Shown piece after piece: positions 1 through 7,739 of a stretch of 20,758 nucleotides of DNA (positions within the stretch are counted from its first letter, which is position 1; every line of letters starts with the position of its first letter). Origin of the DNA: UBA8337 sp965657665 (GTDB lineage: Bacteria > Pseudomonadota > Alphaproteobacteria > RS24); contig CBFHPF010000014.1 of assembly GCA_965657665.1 (NCBI GenBank), positions 1-20,758 on the forward strand, given 5' to 3'. The notes under the pieces are model-generated. The model had not been told where the DNA came from. It worked only from the letters and a program-made list of their open reading frames with translations, and ran no database searches. The position numbers were made by a program, and so were the translations under genes.

Positions 1-2
1 TT

Positions 3-689
3 GCCGGTATTGCCGAGGGCTGTCGCCAAGCCAATTGCGCGCTTATCGGTGGCGAGACGGCTGAAATGCCCGGCATGTATGCGGCGGGCGATTATGACTT
101 GGCCGGTTTTTCTGTCGGCGCCGTTGAGCGCAACAAAATTTTGCCGAAAAACGATATTACCGAAGGCGATATTATTCTCGGGCTAACCTCAAACGGCATT
201 CACTCGAACGGCTTTTCGCTGGTGCGCCGCTTGGTAGAGGCCGAGGAACTAAGTTGGGATGCCCCGTCACCGGCGCATGGCGATAAGTCTTTGGCCGAAG
301 ATTTGCTGACGCCCACCCGCATATACGTAAAAGCCGTGCTAGCCGCGCTGAATGCCAATGCGCCCATTAAGGGCTTGGTGCACATCACTGGCGGTGGGTT
401 TCAAGAAAATCTGCCGCGCGTTTTGCCCGACCATTTGGCGGCGCATATTGATTTAACCGCTTGGAATATGCCGATGGTGTTTCAGTGGCTGCAAGATGCG
501 GGCAATATCGAACAAGCCGAAATGCTGCGCACATTTAATTGCGGCATTGGCATGGCGGCCATTGTGCCGATGGAGGTGCTGGCTGATGTGATGGCGCTGA
601 TGGCGGCGCAAGGCGAAACCGTGCTGCCGATTGGTCGCATCACGGCGCGCGACGGCGACGCGGTTACGTTCTCCGGTTCGATTTGCTGA
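3..689 (+). CDS. purM: Phosphoribosylformylglycinamidine cyclo-ligase (AIR synthetase), 5'-truncated
   Basis: PurM closes the imidazole ring of the purine precursor: it converts FGAM plus ATP to AIR in the cytoplasm. The reading frame is already open at base 3 and runs 228 codons to a TGA, so roughly the first third of a family-length protein (about 350 residues) lies outside the window. Visible family motifs, in order, are IGGETAEMPGMY near the edge, LTSNGIHSNGFSLVRR, LTPTRIYV and HITGGGFQENLPRVLP. These belong to the end of the N-terminal AIRS domain and the C-terminal AIRS domain. The stop codon overlaps the purN start as TGATG, so the two genes should be translationally coupled in one operon. 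Identification is secure. The start and promoter cannot be seen. Confidence 0.96.
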   Translation, partial: AGIAEGCRQANCALIGGETAEMPGMYAAGDYDLAGFSVGAVERNKILPKNDITEGDIILGLTSNGIHSNGFSLVRRLVEAEELSWDAPSPAHGDKSLAEDLLTPTRIYVKAVLAALNANAPIKGLVHITGGGFQENLPRVLPDHLAAHIDLTAWNMPMVFQWLQDAGNIEQAEMLRTFNCGIGMAAIVPMEVLADVMALMAAQGETVLPIGRITARDGDAVTFSGSIC

Positions 690-1279
690 TGAGCCGGTCA
701 CCGGTCAAAATCGCTATTTTATTTTCCGGTCGCGGCAGCAATATGCAGTCTTTGGCAGCGCATATTGCGCGCCCTGATGTGCCGGCTGAACTGGCGTTAA
801 CTGTCACCAATCGCCCCGATGCGGGCGGCATTGCGTTTTGTCGTGCTGAAAACATCCCCTGTCAGATTATCGACCATAAGACTTTCGAGACGCGTGAAAG
901 TTTCGATGCCGCGCTGGATAATGCTTTGCGCGCCGCCGAGATTGATCTGATTTGCTGTGCCGGTTTTATGCGCTTGCTAACCACTGACTTCGTCAATGGC
1001 TGGCCTGACCGACTGCTCAACATCCACCCGTCTCTGCTGCCCAAACATAAAGGGCTGCATACGCACAAGCACGCGCTGGAAGCGGGCGACACCGAACATG
1101 GTTGCACCGTGCATTTCATGCGCCCTGAAATGGATGAAGGGCCGATTATTGTGCAAAAATCTGTACCGATAATGCCAGATGACACCCCGGACACCCTCTC
1201 CGCCCGCGTATTGGCGCAAGAGCACATCGCCTATCCGGAGGCGTTGGATATGGTGCTAAAAAAAATGGCGGGTACTTAG
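689..1279 (+). CDS. purN: Phosphoribosylglycinamide formyltransferase (GAR transformylase)
   Basis: PurN transfers a formyl group from 10-formyltetrahydrofolate to GAR, the third step of purine synthesis. The 196-residue product has normal family length. The N-terminal ILFSGRGSNMQ segment (residues 10-20) is the phosphate-binding loop. The catalytic triad is visible as N111 and H113 in LLNIHPSLLP and D149 in EMDEGPI. KGLHTHKHAL follows the catalytic loop as expected. I chose the ATG at 689, which shares a base with the purM stop (TGATG). A TTG two codons upstream would only add Met-Leu. Pairing with purM matches the usual purMN operon. The last codons also carry, on the opposite strand, the terminator of ndk. 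Confidence 0.97.
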   Translation: MSRSPVKIAILFSGRGSNMQSLAAHIARPDVPAELALTVTNRPDAGGIAFCRAENIPCQIIDHKTFETRESFDAALDNALRAAEIDLICCAGFMRLLTTDFVNGWPDRLLNIHPSLLPKHKGLHTHKHALEAGDTEHGCTVHFMRPEMDEGPIIVQKSVPIMPDDTPDTLSARVLAQEHIAYPEALDMVLKKMAGT

Positions 1280-1286
1280 GCCCGCC
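1258..1286 (-). terminator. Intrinsic terminator of ndk, overlapping the purN 3' end
   Basis: Read on the minus strand, GGCGGG (1286-1281) and CCCGCC (1272-1267) form a perfect 6-bp GC stem with an 8-nt loop. One A and then eight consecutive T residues (1265-1258) follow. This is the classic Rho-independent layout, placed 24 bases after the ndk stop codon. On the plus strand the T run would precede the stem, so the element should work only for ndk. The stem and T run lie over the last seven codons and the stop codon of purN. Confidence 0.85.
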
Positions 1287-1310
1287 AAATTCAAGATTAT
1301 ATGTTGAGCG

Positions 1311-1733
1311 TTAGCCCACAAGCTCATCATCGCTGAAGAAGAATTTAATTTCTTCGGCCGCCGTTTCGGGTGCGTCTGAGCCGTGCACGGAATTGGCGTC
1401 AATGCTCTCAGCAAAATCTTTGCGGATAGTGCCTGCATCGGCTTCGGCTGGATTGGTTGCACCCATAATTTCGCGGTTTTTGGCAATGGCGTTTTCGCCT
1501 TCCAAAACTTGCACAACAACCGGGCCTGAAATCATGAAGTCGACGAGGTCATTGTAGAAAGGACGCTCTTTATGCACGCCATAAAACTCACCGGCTTGCT
1601 CACGGGTCATATGAATGCGCTTTGATGCAACAATGCGCAGACCATTGCTTTCAAAGCGGTCAATGATTTTACCGGTCAAATTGCGCTTAGTGGCATCTGG
1701 TTTGATGATAGAAAAAGTACGCTCGATAGCCAT
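1311..1733 (-). CDS. ndk: Nucleoside diphosphate kinase
   Basis: Ndk moves the gamma phosphate from ATP to nucleoside diphosphates through a phosphohistidine, balancing NTP and dNTP pools. The 140-residue protein is full length. Key residues are in place: K11 in IIKPDA, Y51, R104, N114 and the phosphorylated H117 in NSVHGSDA. The start is supported by GAGGAA seven bases upstream of the ATG. The gene is flanked by its own near-consensus promoter (1766-1794) and its own terminator (1258-1286), so it should form a single-gene transcript, although read-through from pepA-holC on the same strand is possible. It converges with purN. Confidence 0.98.
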   Translation of the reverse strand: MAIERTFSIIKPDATKRNLTGKIIDRFESNGLRIVASKRIHMTREQAGEFYGVHKERPFYNDLVDFMISGPVVVQVLEGENAIAKNREIMGATNPAEADAGTIRKDFAESIDANSVHGSDAPETAAEEIKFFFSDDELVG

Positions 1734-1765
1734 TGGGAGTTCCTCAATTTGGTTAAACTGAGCGT

Positions 1766-1794
1766 TTTATAAGCGGGCTTTGCTGCAAGTGCAA
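1766..1794 (-). promoter_or_regulatory. Sigma-70-type promoter of ndk
   Basis: On the minus strand there is a -35 element TTGCAC (1794-1789), a 17-base spacer and a -10 element TATAAA (1771-1766). Each hexamer differs from the consensus at one position. Transcription would start near 1759, giving a leader of about 25 bases that contains the ndk ribosome binding site. The -35 box sits immediately after the holC stop codon. Confidence 0.75.
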
Positions 1795-1795
1795 G

Positions 1796-2257
1796 CTAGC
1801 CTTTCTGCTCCCACGCGCCTTCTGCCGATTGTTGCCAATAGGTCAGCTGATGGCCCGCCTCTTTCAGCTTGGCCCAGTCCGCGCGGGCGCGCGCCACGCT
1901 CTCATCATCGCGCCCGTCAAACATGAAAACACAACGCTCAAACGCCTCCAGCCCATCGCGCTGTGCCCCGTCCACCAGAAACAACACATTGGCCTCATTC
2001 GGCGTATCGCCGTCATCGGTTATCCAAATCGGTTGCGCCGCGATATGCTCAGCAAAGCGGTCATCCCCCTTGGCGGCATGGGGCAAAAACGCCTCATCCT
2101 TATAGGTCCATAAATGCGTGTCTATTGCCGCTACCCGCTCTTCAGCACCGGTTTGAACAACGGCCTTCCAGCCGCGCTTGAGCGTTGCCTCGAGCAAAAG
2201 CGGCAAGGCCTGTTCCAGCGTCTGACGCTCCAGATGATAGAACAGAACCTCGCTCAT
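1796..2257 (-). CDS. holC: DNA polymerase III chi subunit
   Basis: HolC (chi) links the clamp loader of the replicative polymerase to single-strand DNA-binding protein. The 153-residue protein fits the family length. Recognisable segments are LWTYKDEAFLPHAA (about 49-62), QPIWITDD, NVLFLVDGAQ (about 90-99), CVFMFDGRD and the C-terminal GHQLTYWQQ. The ATG lies one base after the pepA stop codon (TAAAATGAGC), so it is the second gene of a pepA-holC pair, an arrangement common in Proteobacteria. The ribosome binding site would fall inside the end of pepA, which suggests coupling. The partner psi subunit is not present here. Confidence 0.93.
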   Translation of the reverse strand: MSEVLFYHLERQTLEQALPLLLEATLKRGWKAVVQTGAEERVAAIDTHLWTYKDEAFLPHAAKGDDRFAEHIAAQPIWITDDGDTPNEANVLFLVDGAQRDGLEAFERCVFMFDGRDDESVARARADWAKLKEAGHQLTYWQQSAEGAWEQKG

Positions 2258-2258
2258 T

Positions 2259-3746
2259 TTACTTTTCGTAATGCGCTTTCACCAAGCGGTCGAGCAGGCG
2301 CACGCCATAGCCCGATGCCCAAGTGCGGCTGGTCGCGCTTTTCGGGCTGCCCATCGCCGTACCAGCAATATCGAGGTGCACCCAAGGCACATCATTGGTG
2401 AAGCGTTTCAAGAATTGCGCGGCGGTTGATGAACCGGCATAGCGACCACCGATATTTTTCATATCGGCATTTGGCGTGTTAATCATTTTGTCGAAATTGT
2501 CATTCATCGGCATGCGCCAGACTTTTTCGCCCTCGGCCTCACCAATTTGTGTCAACTGCTCAGCCAACTTGTCATCGCTGGAGAACATACCGGCGTAATC
2601 TTGTCCGAGTGCAATCATAATCGCGCCGGTGAGGGTCGCCAAATCAATCATGAATTGTGGCTTGAAACGCTTTTGCGTGTACCACAGCGCATCAGCCAGC
2701 ACGAGGCGACCTTCAGCGTCGGTGTTTAGCACTTCAATGGTTTGCCCCGACATTGACTTAACAATATCGCCCGGCCGTTGCGCGTTGCCGTCCGGCATGT
2801 TTTCCACCAGACCGATAACGCCAATCGCATTTACCTTGGCTTTACGGCTGGCCAATGCGTGCATCAAGCCGGTTACGGCAGCCGCGCCGCCCATATCGCC
2901 CTTCATGTCTTCCATGCCACCGGCAGGCTTAATGGAAATGCCGCCCGTATCAAAACACACGCCCTTGCCGACAAACGCCACAGGCTGTTTCGATTTGGCC
3001 GCGCCATTCCACTGCATGACAACCATTTGACTGTCTTGCACACTGCCCTGCCCAACGCCGAGCAGCGAGCCCATGCCGAGTTTTTTCATCTGCGCTTCGC
3101 TCAGCACTTCAACTTTCACGCCCAGCTTGGTCAGCTCTTTGGTGCGCTTGGCAAACTCAACAGGTGTCAAAATATTGGACGGCTCATTGACCAAATCGCG
3201 CGCGACAATCGTGCCTTCAGCGACGGCTTTTAACTCAGCAAAACTTTTGCGCGCCGCCGTTGCGGCTTTGGTCGCAATAACGATTTTGGACGGCCCACCG
3301 GTCGTCTTGTTTTTTGTCTTATAGGTTTCAAACTTATAATCGCGCAGCATGATACCGGTCGCGGCGCGCGCGGCGATATCGGCATCGCTCACGGCTTTAT
3401 TACCCATCGGCTCCAGCAGCAAAGTTACGGCGCCATCAGCCTTCTCGACTGCGCCCAATGCTGTGCCACCCATTTTTTCAGCATCTGCCGCGCTGAGTTT
3501 TTTGCCGTCACCGACGCCCAAAACCACAATGCGGTCGAGCGTTGTTTTGGCCGGTGCCAGCAAGGCGAACATGCTTCCGGCTTTGCCTTTAAACTTTTTA
3601 ATCTTAATCGCCTTGGCAATCGCCCCACCGGTTGTCTTATCAATTTGCTTGCCGAGCGGGCCAAGTTTGCCGCCATCAACAGCCGTCAAAATCAGGGTGC
3701 CTTTTTCAGGCAATTTATCAGTGGTAAAAGTCGGTGTGAGAGGCAT
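2259..3746 (-). CDS. pepA: Leucyl aminopeptidase (M17 family, cytosol aminopeptidase)
   Basis: PepA removes N-terminal residues from peptides using two metal ions in a hexameric cytoplasmic enzyme. In some bacteria it also binds DNA. At 495 residues it has normal length. The N-terminal macro-like domain covers about 1-170 and the catalytic domain about 180-495. Predicted metal and catalytic residues are K261 and D266 in GKGVCFDTGG, K273, D284 in KGDMGGAAA, and D343, E345 and R347 in the family signature NTDAEGRLVLADAL. GGAG lies seven to eight bases upstream of the ATG. It is divergent from surA across a 138-bp gap. That gap contains a weak -10-like CATAAT for pepA (about 3791-3796 on the minus strand) but no convincing full promoter. 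Confidence 0.97.
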   Translation of the reverse strand: MPLTPTFTTDKLPEKGTLILTAVDGGKLGPLGKQIDKTTGGAIAKAIKIKKFKGKAGSMFALLAPAKTTLDRIVVLGVGDGKKLSAADAEKMGGTALGAVEKADGAVTLLLEPMGNKAVSDADIAARAATGIMLRDYKFETYKTKNKTTGGPSKIVIATKAATAARKSFAELKAVAEGTIVARDLVNEPSNILTPVEFAKRTKELTKLGVKVEVLSEAQMKKLGMGSLLGVGQGSVQDSQMVVMQWNGAAKSKQPVAFVGKGVCFDTGGISIKPAGGMEDMKGDMGGAAAVTGLMHALASRKAKVNAIGVIGLVENMPDGNAQRPGDIVKSMSGQTIEVLNTDAEGRLVLADALWYTQKRFKPQFMIDLATLTGAIMIALGQDYAGMFSSDDKLAEQLTQIGEAEGEKVWRMPMNDNFDKMINTPNADMKNIGGRYAGSSTAAQFLKRFTNDVPWVHLDIAGTAMGSPKSATSRTWASGYGVRLLDRLVKAHYEK

Positions 3747-3884
3747 GTTTTTCTCCGATGATGAGGCTTGAATTTCTGACTGGTTTTCAACATTATGGCC
3801 TAAAGAACTGGTCGTCCAGCTTCATTTAGGGTAAGAGCTTGTCCAGTTCAATATGTCTCACACGGGTAGAAAAACGAGTCAAAA

Positions 3885-5123
3885 ATGAAATTCACCACCC
3901 GCCTTATGGCCGCATTCGGTCTTATGCAAGCCGTTTTCATGGCCGCGCCAAGCACAATTGACGCGCGCGATGTCGAAGGCATTGCCGCCATTGTTAATGA
4001 CCAAGTCATCTCGCTTTATGATGTTGACCAACGGGTTGATTTATTTTTCGCCACATCGGGCATTAAAAAAACGCCGCAAATGAACGAGCGTATGCGCGAA
4101 CAGGTTTTGCGCTCTCTGGTTGATGAGAAACTGCAACTGCAAGAAGCCGAGCGCGTCGAAATTAAAATCGAAGATGATGAGATTAAACGGCGCATGGAAT
4201 CGCTGGCCGGTGAGAGCAGCATGACGCTGGACGGCATTAAAAGCTTTTTGGATGAGAATAAAATCGAGCCGGAAGCGCTTGAGGGCCAATTGCATGCCGA
4301 GCTGGCGTGGCGACAATTTGTGCGTCGCAGCTTTGGCGGTCGGGTAAAAGTCGGCGATCAGGAAGTTGACGAGCAATATAATAAAGCCGTGCGCGCGGTT
4401 AACCAGACGCGCTATCTGGTCAGCGAGATTCTGCTCAATCTGGATGCTTTCGCCAATGAGCAGCAAGTTGCACAATTATCCAATGAGATTGTTCGCCAAT
4501 TGCAGTCCGGTGTCGATTTCGCCGCTGTGGCACGGCAATTTTCAATTGCCCCAACCGCGTCACGTGGCGGTCAATTGGGGTGGATTACCGCCGAGCAACT
4601 GGACCCACGCCTTGGTACGGTTTTGCGGCAAATGCAGCCCGGGCAAATCTCACGGCCTATCCCGACCAATGCCGGTGTCACTATTCTGGCTCTGGCTGAT
4701 AAGCGCGCCGGGGGCAACGACCCGCGTAAAAACAAGTTTGATGTTTTAACCGTCGGCTTTCCGAGCGGCACAAAAGCCAGCCGCATCGATAAGTTTATTG
4801 CCGATTTCCGCACCTGCCGTCGTGCGCAGTCTTCAGCTAAAAAATTGCAAGCAACCGCCAAGCGCACAGGTTTGCGCGAATGGCGCGAACTGCCCAAACC
4901 AATGGCCGTCGCTGTGCGCGACCTTGAGGCCGGTAAGCTCTCAGCGCCGCTCAGCACAGCAGACGGCACATCTTTGTTTATCGTGTGCGACCGCAAAGAC
5001 AATCTCGGTGTCGATATTTCGCGCGAGGCAATTGCTGATAATATTTATTCCCAGCGCGTTGCCATGATGGCGCGCCGTCACTTGCGTGACCTGCGCCGTG
5101 ATGCCGTGGTGGAATATCGCTAA
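3885..5123 (+). CDS. surA: Periplasmic peptidyl-prolyl isomerase / outer-membrane protein chaperone, SurA type
   Basis: SurA escorts unfolded outer-membrane proteins across the periplasm and has parvulin-type prolyl isomerase activity. The 412-residue product begins with a cleavable-looking signal peptide (about 1-27, ending near TIDA). A SurA N-terminal chaperone segment follows (about 28-165), starting VEGIAAIVNDQVISLYDVDQR. A clear parvulin domain spans about 175-277, with YLVSEILL, FSIAPTASRGGQLGW and QPGQISRPI. The C-terminal region (about 285-400) looks like a second, degenerate parvulin fold. The ribosome binding site is weak (GAG eight to nine bases before the ATG). It opens a plus-strand run with rsmA 13 bases downstream. 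In many Alphaproteobacteria lptD precedes surA and pdxA follows it. Neither is here. Confidence 0.9.
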   Translation: MKFTTRLMAAFGLMQAVFMAAPSTIDARDVEGIAAIVNDQVISLYDVDQRVDLFFATSGIKKTPQMNERMREQVLRSLVDEKLQLQEAERVEIKIEDDEIKRRMESLAGESSMTLDGIKSFLDENKIEPEALEGQLHAELAWRQFVRRSFGGRVKVGDQEVDEQYNKAVRAVNQTRYLVSEILLNLDAFANEQQVAQLSNEIVRQLQSGVDFAAVARQFSIAPTASRGGQLGWITAEQLDPRLGTVLRQMQPGQISRPIPTNAGVTILALADKRAGGNDPRKNKFDVLTVGFPSGTKASRIDKFIADFRTCRRAQSSAKKLQATAKRTGLREWRELPKPMAVAVRDLEAGKLSAPLSTADGTSLFIVCDRKDNLGVDISREAIADNIYSQRVAMMARRHLRDLRRDAVVEYR

Positions 5124-5136
5124 ATGAGCTGCGCGC

Positions 5137-5994
5137 ATGAGTGAGGACGGCCTACCGCCGCTGCGCGAGGTAATAGCTGCGCATGATTTGCGGGCTGACA
5201 AAAAATTCGGCCAGAACTTTATTCTCGACCTTAATCTGACGCGGCGCATTGCCCGCGAGGCCGGGCGGCTGGATGAGTGCGATGTGATTGAAATCGGCCC
5301 CGGCCCCGGCGGCCTGACGCGGGGTCTGCTGATGGAGGGCGCACGCCATGTGCATGTCATCGAAGCCGATAATCGCTTCCTACCCGCTTTAAACGAAATT
5401 GCCGCCGCTTATCCGGGTCGCCTGAGCATTCATGCGGGCGATGCCCTCACCATCACGCCGGCGCAATTAACCGATACGCCCTATAAAATCGTTTCGAATT
5501 TGCCATATAATATCGCCACGCCTCTTTTGACCGGATGGCTGGAAAGTGGCTGGCGCGACGGCGTATGGCACCCACAATTCCGCTCAATGACCCTGATGTT
5601 TCAAAAAGAAGTGGCGCAACGCATTACCGCTCAAGCCGGTGACAAGCATTATGGCCGCCTTGCCGTGCTGGCCGGATGGTTGAGCGATGCCCGCCTCGCT
5701 TTCGATGTCGACCGACAGGTTTTTGTGCCGCCGCCGAAAATCACCTCGGCAATTGTGCATTTAACGCCGCGCCATACACCATTGGCCGAAGCCGATTTAA
5801 CGGCGCTGACAAAAGTCACCGCTGCGGCATTCGGTCAGAGACGGAAAATGTTGCGCGCCAGCCTGAAACAGATAAGCTCAGACCCGCAGTCACTTCTGGC
5901 CGCCGCAGGCATTGCCGAAACAGCGCGAGCAGAAGAATTGACCATTGAAGAATTTTGCACCCTGTCAAATTTATGGGGTGCGCCCACATCGTGA
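5137..5994 (+). CDS. rsmA: 16S rRNA (adenine(1518)-N6/adenine(1519)-N6)-dimethyltransferase
   Basis: RsmA (KsgA) dimethylates two adjacent adenines in the 3' hairpin of 16S rRNA with S-adenosylmethionine, a late small-subunit assembly step. The 285-residue protein is full length. It shows KKFGQNFI near residue 22, the SAM motif IEIGPGPGGL (51-60), the ribose-binding acidic residue in VIEAD (E76), GDAL (101-104) and the catalytic NLPY motif (121-124). The small helical C-terminal domain includes FGQRRKMLRASLK. It starts 13 bases after surA. An ATG immediately after the surA stop is followed by an in-frame stop after six codons, so 5137 is the start. The neighbouring adh gene begins 11 bases after its TGA. 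Confidence 0.97.
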   Translation: MSEDGLPPLREVIAAHDLRADKKFGQNFILDLNLTRRIAREAGRLDECDVIEIGPGPGGLTRGLLMEGARHVHVIEADNRFLPALNEIAAAYPGRLSIHAGDALTITPAQLTDTPYKIVSNLPYNIATPLLTGWLESGWRDGVWHPQFRSMTLMFQKEVAQRITAQAGDKHYGRLAVLAGWLSDARLAFDVDRQVFVPPPKITSAIVHLTPRHTPLAEADLTALTKVTAAAFGQRRKMLRASLKQISSDPQSLLAAAGIAETARAEELTIEEFCTLSNLWGAPTS

Positions 5995-6005
5995 GGGAGG
6001 AAACG

Positions 6006-7061
6006 ATGAAAAGCCAAGCCATTACCGAATACGGCGCAGCCCTGCAAGAAGTTGAAGCCGAAACACCGACCCCAAGCGGCAGCGAAGTGCTGGTCGAAAT
6101 CAGCCATTGTGGCGTCTGCCATTCGGATGTGCATTTCCATGACGGCCATTTCGATATGGGCGGCGGCAACCAATTAGATGTGCGTGGCGCGCGGCAAACT
6201 CCGTTCACCCTCGGCCATGAAATTGAAGGCACAGTAACCGCTATCGGCCCCGATGTGAAAGATGTGAAGGTGGGCGACCGCAAAGTGGTTTACCCTTGGA
6301 TTGGCTGTGGCGACTGCAATGATTGCAATAATAACCGCGAAAACCTGTGCAATGGTCGCGCTCTTGGCGTGAATTTGCCGGGCGGTTTCTCGTCTCATTG
6401 TCTGGTGCCGCATGAGCGCTATTGCCTCGATGCCGAAGGCATCGCGCCCGGCCTTGCCAGCACATATATGTGCTCAGGCATCACCGCATACTCCGCACTG
6501 AAATATCTCAATACGGGCGATAAAGGCGAGCCTGCCTTGATTGTCGGGCTTGGCGGCGTTGGCATGATGGCGTTGCAATTCGCGCTGGAAATGTTTGATG
6601 AAGCGCCGATTGTTGCCGATTTGGATGATAATAAGCTGCAAGCCGCTATGGGTGCGGGGGCGAAAGCCGCTTATAATCCGGGTACGGAAGGCGATTTGAA
6701 AAAGCTGATTGCTGACACGAATGGCGGTGTCGCCGGTGCAGCCGACTTTGTCGGCGCGGAAGGCTCTTTGCAATTTGCCACCGGTGCGTTGCGCCGCGGC
6801 GGCGAAGTAAAAATCGTCGGCTTGTTTGGCGGTGCTTTCACGCAACCAATTCCGATGTTCCCATTCCGCGCCATGTCGATTGGCGGGTCAATGACCGGCA
6901 CTTTGAAAGACACGATTGAGATGCTGGAAATTGTAAAAGCCGGTAAAATCAACCCAATTCCGGTTGAGACACGTGGCATGGATGCCGCCAGTCAGACTTT
7001 GGATGATTTGCGCGAAGGCAAAATCATCGGTCGCGTGGTTCTGGAAAACCAGAGCGCGTAA
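6006..7061 (+). CDS. Zinc-dependent alcohol dehydrogenase (medium-chain family)
   Basis: This 351-residue protein belongs to the medium-chain dehydrogenase/reductase family, which oxidises alcohols or reduces aldehydes with a nicotinamide cofactor. Catalytic zinc ligands are C38 in CGVCHSDVH, H71 in GHEIEG and C156 in YMCSGITAY. Structural zinc ligands are C101, C104, C107 and C115. The nucleotide-binding motif GLGGVG (181-186) is followed by VADLDD, and the acidic residue there favours NAD over NADP. I chose the ATG at 6006 because AGGGAGG lies just upstream. An earlier in-frame ATG at 5955 would overlap rsmA. The substrate cannot be told. It sits between rsmA and a convergent gmk with a 3-base gap, which looks like a lineage-specific addition to this locus. 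Confidence 0.9.
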   Translation: MKSQAITEYGAALQEVEAETPTPSGSEVLVEISHCGVCHSDVHFHDGHFDMGGGNQLDVRGARQTPFTLGHEIEGTVTAIGPDVKDVKVGDRKVVYPWIGCGDCNDCNNNRENLCNGRALGVNLPGGFSSHCLVPHERYCLDAEGIAPGLASTYMCSGITAYSALKYLNTGDKGEPALIVGLGGVGMMALQFALEMFDEAPIVADLDDNKLQAAMGAGAKAAYNPGTEGDLKKLIADTNGGVAGAADFVGAEGSLQFATGALRRGGEVKIVGLFGGAFTQPIPMFPFRAMSIGGSMTGTLKDTIEMLEIVKAGKINPIPVETRGMDAASQTLDDLREGKIIGRVVLENQSA

Positions 7062-7064
7062 CCC

Positions 7065-7697
7065 TCAAAGGGCTTCGCGCAAGGTTGTAACGAAATCAGA
7101 CAGGCCGGTTTGCCGCGCCCGCTTCAATCGCTCGGCTGTTAAAATGCCGCGCAATTGGGCGAGGCTTGCTTCGGCCTGCTCATTCACGATGATGTAATCA
7201 TATTCAGGGTAATGGCTAATCTCATCAGACGCCTTCGCCATGCGCGATGCCACCACATCAGCACTGTCTTGCGCGCGGCTGTTGAGACGCTTTTCAAGTT
7301 CCGCCGCCGTGGGCGGCAGAATAAACACTTTAACCAAATCGTCTTCTGCCGCTTCCTGCAATTGCTGCGTGCCCTGCCAATCAATATCAAACAAAACATC
7401 GCGACCATTGCGCAAAGCATCCTCAACCGGCTGGCGCGGCGTGCCGTAATAATTATCGAATACTTTGGCGTGTTCCAGCAAATCACCGCGATTGCGCATT
7501 TCACCAAATGCTTGCGTGTCAACGAAGTGATAATCCGTGCCGTCGACCTCACCGGGGCGCGGCTTGCGTGTCGTCACCGAAACTGACATGGCGATATTTT
7601 CATCTGACTGTAAAAGCCCACGCGCCAGCGTTGTTTTGCCCGCACCAGAGGGGGACGAAAGCACCAGCATAAGACCGCGTCGGGTTATGGCAGACAT
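7065..7697 (-). CDS. gmk: Guanylate kinase
   Basis: Gmk phosphorylates GMP to GDP with ATP, an essential step toward GTP and dGTP. With the chosen start the protein has 210 residues. The P-loop is SSPSGAGKTT (14-23). The GMP-binding segment is TTRKPRPGEVDGTDYHFV (about 42-59). DIDWQGTQQL and FILPPTAAELEKRL follow in the expected order. The ATG at 7697 is preceded by GAGG at good distance and gives the usual N-terminus ahead of the P-loop. An upstream GTG at 7730 would add 11 residues with no good binding site. It is the last gene of the minus-strand run after mltG. No intrinsic terminator is visible in the 3-base gap to the convergent dehydrogenase. Confidence 0.97.
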   Translation of the reverse strand: MSAITRRGLMLVLSSPSGAGKTTLARGLLQSDENIAMSVSVTTRKPRPGEVDGTDYHFVDTQAFGEMRNRGDLLEHAKVFDNYYGTPRQPVEDALRNGRDVLFDIDWQGTQQLQEAAEDDLVKVFILPPTAAELEKRLNSRAQDSADVVASRMAKASDEISHYPEYDYIIVNEQAEASLAQLRGILTAERLKRARQTGLSDFVTTLREAL

Positions 7698-7739
7698 GAA
7701 TGACCTCGAATCAGAAAACCGAGGCTTCACTATAGCCGA

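Noticed and set aside
862..1227. Minus-strand open frames opposite purN
   Set aside because: They are shadows of a well-supported gene with no recognisable motif, start signal or independent support.
3839..3872. TTGTCC and TAGAAA as a promoter for surA
   Set aside because: The spacer is 22 bases, too long for a sigma-70 promoter.
5955..6005. Upstream ATG that would extend the alcohol dehydrogenase by 17 residues
   Set aside because: It overlaps the end of rsmA and lacks a ribosome binding site, while the ATG at 6006 has AGGGAGG just upstream.
7038..7055. Hairpin TCTGG-AAAA-CCAGA at the end of the dehydrogenase as a possible terminator for gmk or adh
   Set aside because: There is no T run on either strand after the stem, and the stem lies inside the coding sequence.
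7698..7730. GTG start that would lengthen guanylate kinase by 11 residues
   Set aside because: The ATG at 7697 has GAGG at the right distance and gives the usual family N-terminus.
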